Program-made: the position numbers and the translations under genes
Assembly: GCF_012952295.1 (NCBI RefSeq)
Contig: NZ_JABBCH010000016.1
Coordinates: forward strand, 21,645-85,644
Direction of reading: 5' to 3'
Length of the DNA: 64,000 bases
Source: Crystallibacter degradans
Lineage (GTDB): Bacteria; Actinomycetota; Actinomycetes; Actinomycetales; Micrococcaceae
The notes under the pieces: model-generated
What the model was told of the DNA's origin: nothing
The model's database searches: none
The model's input: only the letters and a program-made list of their open reading frames with translations
Shown: positions 59,457-64,000 of the stretch, in pieces
How positions within the stretch are numbered: position 1 is the first letter of the stretch
Layout of the letters: each line of letters opens with the position of its first letter

Positions 59457-59517
59457 ACAAGTCCCTCCATCAAGTTTCGGTAAGTAGCCGCTTTACGTGC
59501 GCCAACCCTCATCATAC

Positions 59518-59612
59518 ATACCCCGGAGGGTATTCCGAAGAGGCGGACGGGGACTTGCCCTATACCCCCATGGGTATTACCATTGCTATCGAAATAATAC
59601 CCCCGGGGGTAC
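59518..59612 (+). promoter_or_regulatory. cstB promoter with three CstR-type operators
   Basis: ATACCC-type palindromes occur at 59518-59533, 59562-59577 and 59597-59612 (cores ATACCCCGGAGGGTAT, ATACCCCCATGGGTAT, ATACCCCCGGGGGTAC). The middle one exactly fills the 17-base spacer between TTGCCC (59555-59560) and TACCAT (59578-59583), a likely promoter, so binding would block RNA polymerase. Confidence 0.82.
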
Positions 59613-59639
59613 TTCGGGAATCGACGACAAGGAGACGAG

Positions 59640-61049
<1,410 letters not shown>

Positions 61050-61071
61050 CCATTACACGCCAGTAAACAAG

Positions 61072-61109
61072 AAGGCGACCTCGCGCAGTCCATCGCGCGA
61101 GGTCGCCTT
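61072..61109. terminator. Bidirectional terminator hairpin
   Basis: AAGGCGACCTCGCGC (61072-61086) and GCGCGAGGTCGCCTT (61095-61109) are perfect 15-base arms between cstB and the convergent cstR. Confidence 0.9.
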
Positions 61110-61125
61110 GTCCGGCCTGCCGGGG

Positions 61126-62101
<976 letters not shown>

Positions 62102-62177
62102 CCCCTCCCCTAAGCCGGTTCCCGCCCGGGCCCCACCCAGAGCGGGAACCGGCCGCCACACCAGAAAGACAAATCGC

Positions 62178-63062
62178 ATGACCGTCGCCCTCACGGCCAC
62201 CCTGCTGCTCTCCGTAGTCATCGGACTCTCCCTCGGCCTGCTCGGCGGCGGAGGCTCCATCCTCACGGTCCCCATCCTCACCTACGTCGCAGGCCTCGAC
62301 CCCAAGGAAGCCATCGCGGCGTCGCTGTTTGTCGTCGGTGTCACCTCGGCATTCAGCGCCGTCGACCACGCCCGTAAAGGCCGGGTGAAGTGGCGCACCG
62401 GCCTGATCTTCGGCGCCGCAGGCATGGCCGGAGCGTTCGGTGGAGGCCTACTCGGCGGACACATCCCTGGCACCATCCTCATGATCGCCTTCGCCCTCAT
62501 GATGGTCGCGACCTCCATCGCCATGATCCGCGGCCGAAGGAAAAAGACCGCCGCGGCCAACGAGTGCGAACTGCCCGCCCTCAAGGTCATCCTCGAAGGC
62601 CTCGTCGTCGGCCTGGTCACCGGACTCGTCGGCGCCGGGGGCGGCTTCCTCGTCGTCCCGGCCCTCGCCCTCCTCGGCGGCCTCGCCATGCCCGTCGCCG
62701 TAGGCACCTCGCTGGTCGTCATCGCCCTGAAATCCTTCGCCGGACTCGGCGGCTACCTCACTACAGTCAACCTCGATTGGGGCCTCGTCGCCGCCGTCAC
62801 CGCGGCCGCGATCGCCGGCTCCGTTGCCGGATCCCGCCTCGCCGGCCGCATCCCCGAAGCGGCCATGCGCAAGGGCTTCGGACTCTTCGTCCTGGCCATG
62901 GGCGTCTTCGTCCTTGTCCAGGAACTCCCGGCGCCGGCCAACATCATGCTCACTGTCACCGCCGCCGCGCTGGCACTGGCCGCGCTCATCTGCCGGTTCG
63001 CCATCCCTGCGTGCCCGCTCAGCAGAGCCGTCGTCTATCCCGCGCCTGCAGCAACCCGTTAA
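62178..63062 (+). CDS. TauE/SafE-family sulfite exporter
   Basis: A 294-residue, eight-helix transporter. The duplicated motif G-G-G-G-x-I-x-x-P (LGGGGSILTVPIL and VGAGGGFLVVPAL) and LAFALMMVATSIAMI-type second half are typical. Linked to persulfide oxidation, it probably exports sulfite or thiosulfate produced by CstB. Downstream is a terminator. Confidence 0.88.
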   Translation: MTVALTATLLLSVVIGLSLGLLGGGGSILTVPILTYVAGLDPKEAIAASLFVVGVTSAFSAVDHARKGRVKWRTGLIFGAAGMAGAFGGGLLGGHIPGTILMIAFALMMVATSIAMIRGRRKKTAAANECELPALKVILEGLVVGLVTGLVGAGGGFLVVPALALLGGLAMPVAVGTSLVVIALKSFAGLGGYLTTVNLDWGLVAAVTAAAIAGSVAGSRLAGRIPEAAMRKGFGLFVLAMGVFVLVQELPAPANIMLTVTAAALALAALICRFAIPACPLSRAVVYPAPAATR

Positions 63063-63116
63063 CGTCTGTTCGTCCCCACCTACCAGCCGAACGCACAGCA
63101 ACCGCAATTTAACGCG

Positions 63117-63155
63117 CGACGGCGGGGTGCGGCTGTGTGCCGCGCCCCGCCGTCG
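63117..63155. terminator. Hairpin after the TauE gene
   Basis: CGACGGCGGGG (from 63117) and CCCCGCCGTCG (to 63155), with an inner GCGGC/GCCGC stem, lie between the exporter and the convergent dioxygenase gene. Confidence 0.85.
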
Positions 63156-63173
63156 AGCTTTGCTACAGCTTTG

Positions 63174-64000
63174 TTACAGCTGGGCGCCGACCTTGAAGCC
63201 GCGCTCTTCGCCCGGTTCGCGGGTGTAGGAGAAGCCGTCGGCCCCGATGGTCACGGCCATTTCGGAAGCGTCGGTGCGCTGGATGACCGGCTGGGGGTTG
63301 CCGTCCAGGTCCAGGACCAGGGAGGCCTCGGTATACCAGGACGGGACTACCGCGTTGCCCCACCAGTCGCGGCGCTGGTTGTCGTGGACATCCCAGGTGA
63401 CGGTGGGGTTGTCCGGGTCTCCGGTGTAGTAGTCCTGGGTGTAGATCTCGATGCGGTGGCCGTCCGGATCCAGAATGTAGAGGTAGAACGCGTTGGAGAC
63501 GCCGTGGCGGCCGGGGCCGCGTTCGATCCGGTCGGAGATGCGCAGGGCGCCCATCTTGTCGCAGATCTGGATGATGTTGTGCTTCTCGTGCGTGGCGAAG
63601 GCAACATGGTGCATGCGCGGACCGTCGCCGCCGGTGAGGGCAGTGTCGTGGACGGTCTGCTTGCGGTGCATCCAGGCCGCGTAGGTGACGCCGTTGGAAT
63701 CCTTGATGTCTTCGGAGACGCGGAAGCCCAGGTCCTCAAGGTACTTGCGCCCGCGCGGGACGTCCGGGGTGACCTGGTTGAAGTGGTCCAGACGGACCAG
63801 TTCGCCGGCGCTGTAGAGGTCGTAGCGCTGCGTGAGGCGCTCGACGTGCTCCACGTCGTAGAAGAACTCGTACGGGAAGCCCAGCGGGTCCTCCACGCGG
63901 ACGGAGTCGCCGATGCCCTTGGAGAAGCCGTCCTTGCGGCGCTCGGTGCGGCACCCGAGTTCCTTGTAGTACGCCTCGGCGGCGTCCACTTCGGCCGGGG
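63174..64000 (-). CDS. hpaD: 3,4-Dihydroxyphenylacetate 2,3-dioxygenase, partial at 5' end
   Basis: The open frame runs off the window, so about 275 residues of the usual 365 are visible. They match extradiol dioxygenases of the MndD/HPCD type: RLDHFNQVTPD (first metal histidine), MHHVAFATHEKHNIIQICDK (second), and DPDGHRIEIYTQDYYTGDPD (the metal glutamate), with a YTEASLVLDLDGNPQP C-terminal segment. Arthrobacter globiformis MndD uses manganese and its Brevibacterium relative iron. It opens the ring of homoprotocatechuate. Neighbouring genes of the pathway would lie beyond the window. Confidence 0.92.
   Translation of the reverse strand, partial: PAEVDAAEAYYKELGCRTERRKDGFSKGIGDSVRVEDPLGFPYEFFYDVEHVERLTQRYDLYSAGELVRLDHFNQVTPDVPRGRKYLEDLGFRVSEDIKDSNGVTYAAWMHRKQTVHDTALTGGDGPRMHHVAFATHEKHNIIQICDKMGALRISDRIERGPGRHGVSNAFYLYILDPDGHRIEIYTQDYYTGDPDNPTVTWDVHDNQRRDWWGNAVVPSWYTEASLVLDLDGNPQPVIQRTDASEMAVTIGADGFSYTREPGEERGFKVGAQL

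Overview
The window is high-GC DNA with GTG and TTG starts, several apparently leaderless genes and many actinobacterial gene families. Family composition (Ini-type dynamin genes, an MndD-like homoprotocatechuate dioxygenase, a SafE/CstB sulfur locus, GlxA and MHS families) points to Micrococcaceae, most likely Arthrobacter or a close relative. It looks chromosomal. I saw no rRNA, tRNA, CRISPR array, prophage or replication origin.

Layout. 1-6.6 kb: tail of an ECF sigma factor, a TetR/oxidoreductase pair with two operators, a PHP-domain protein, a MerR regulator overlapping a 26-residue cysteine-rich mini-protein, a membrane protein, a secreted glycerophosphodiesterase and a membrane protein. 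6.5-16.1 kb (minus strand): a five-gene locus related to the mycobacterial isoniazid-inducible ini genes, in transcription order a membrane-anchored Hsp70-like ATPase, the ATPase/LuxR regulator IniR, the acidic repeat protein IniB, and the dynamin-like GTPases IniA and IniC. A shared sequence lies in front of the first gene and of iniB. 16.6-20 kb: small membrane protein, frameshifted GlxA-type regulator, HD-domain protein, zinc alcohol dehydrogenase. 19.9-24.7 kb: asparagine use (FadR-type regulator, asparaginase, aspartase, permease). 24.8-31 kb: MFS transporter, methyltransferase, and a citrate transporter facing its CitA/CitB-type two-component system. 31-41 kb: a large secreted repeat protein, GH15 enzyme, DoxX/TetR pair, aldo-keto reductase, Gfo/Idh oxidoreductase, unknown protein. 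41.5-45.5 kb: CBS/zinc-ribbon protein and a pyruvate (or acetoin) dehydrogenase operon E1alpha-E1beta-E2.

45.6-48.3 kb: an IS256-family element with a 9-bp target duplication interrupts an unknown gene, whose original 3' end can be rebuilt exactly. 48.4-59.3 kb: ketone-body use. IclR controls scoA-scoB-thiolase; LysR sits opposite an MHS transporter and 3-hydroxybutyrate dehydrogenase; etfB-etfA and a cytochrome b with a seven-fold RMG-motif tail lie between. Together they would import 3-hydroxybutyrate, oxidise it to acetoacetate, activate it with succinyl-CoA and cleave it to acetyl-CoA. 59.5-63.1 kb: a persulfide/sulfite detoxification set (cstB, cstR, membrane rhodanese, TauE/SafE exporter) with five near-identical CstR-type operators. 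The window ends inside a homoprotocatechuate 2,3-dioxygenase gene.

The items I rate highest are the ini-like locus with its shared upstream element, the cysteine-rich mini-protein, the RMG-repeat cytochrome b, and a dispersed WACGACGGCGG word that encodes N-D-G-G insertions in several unrelated proteins.
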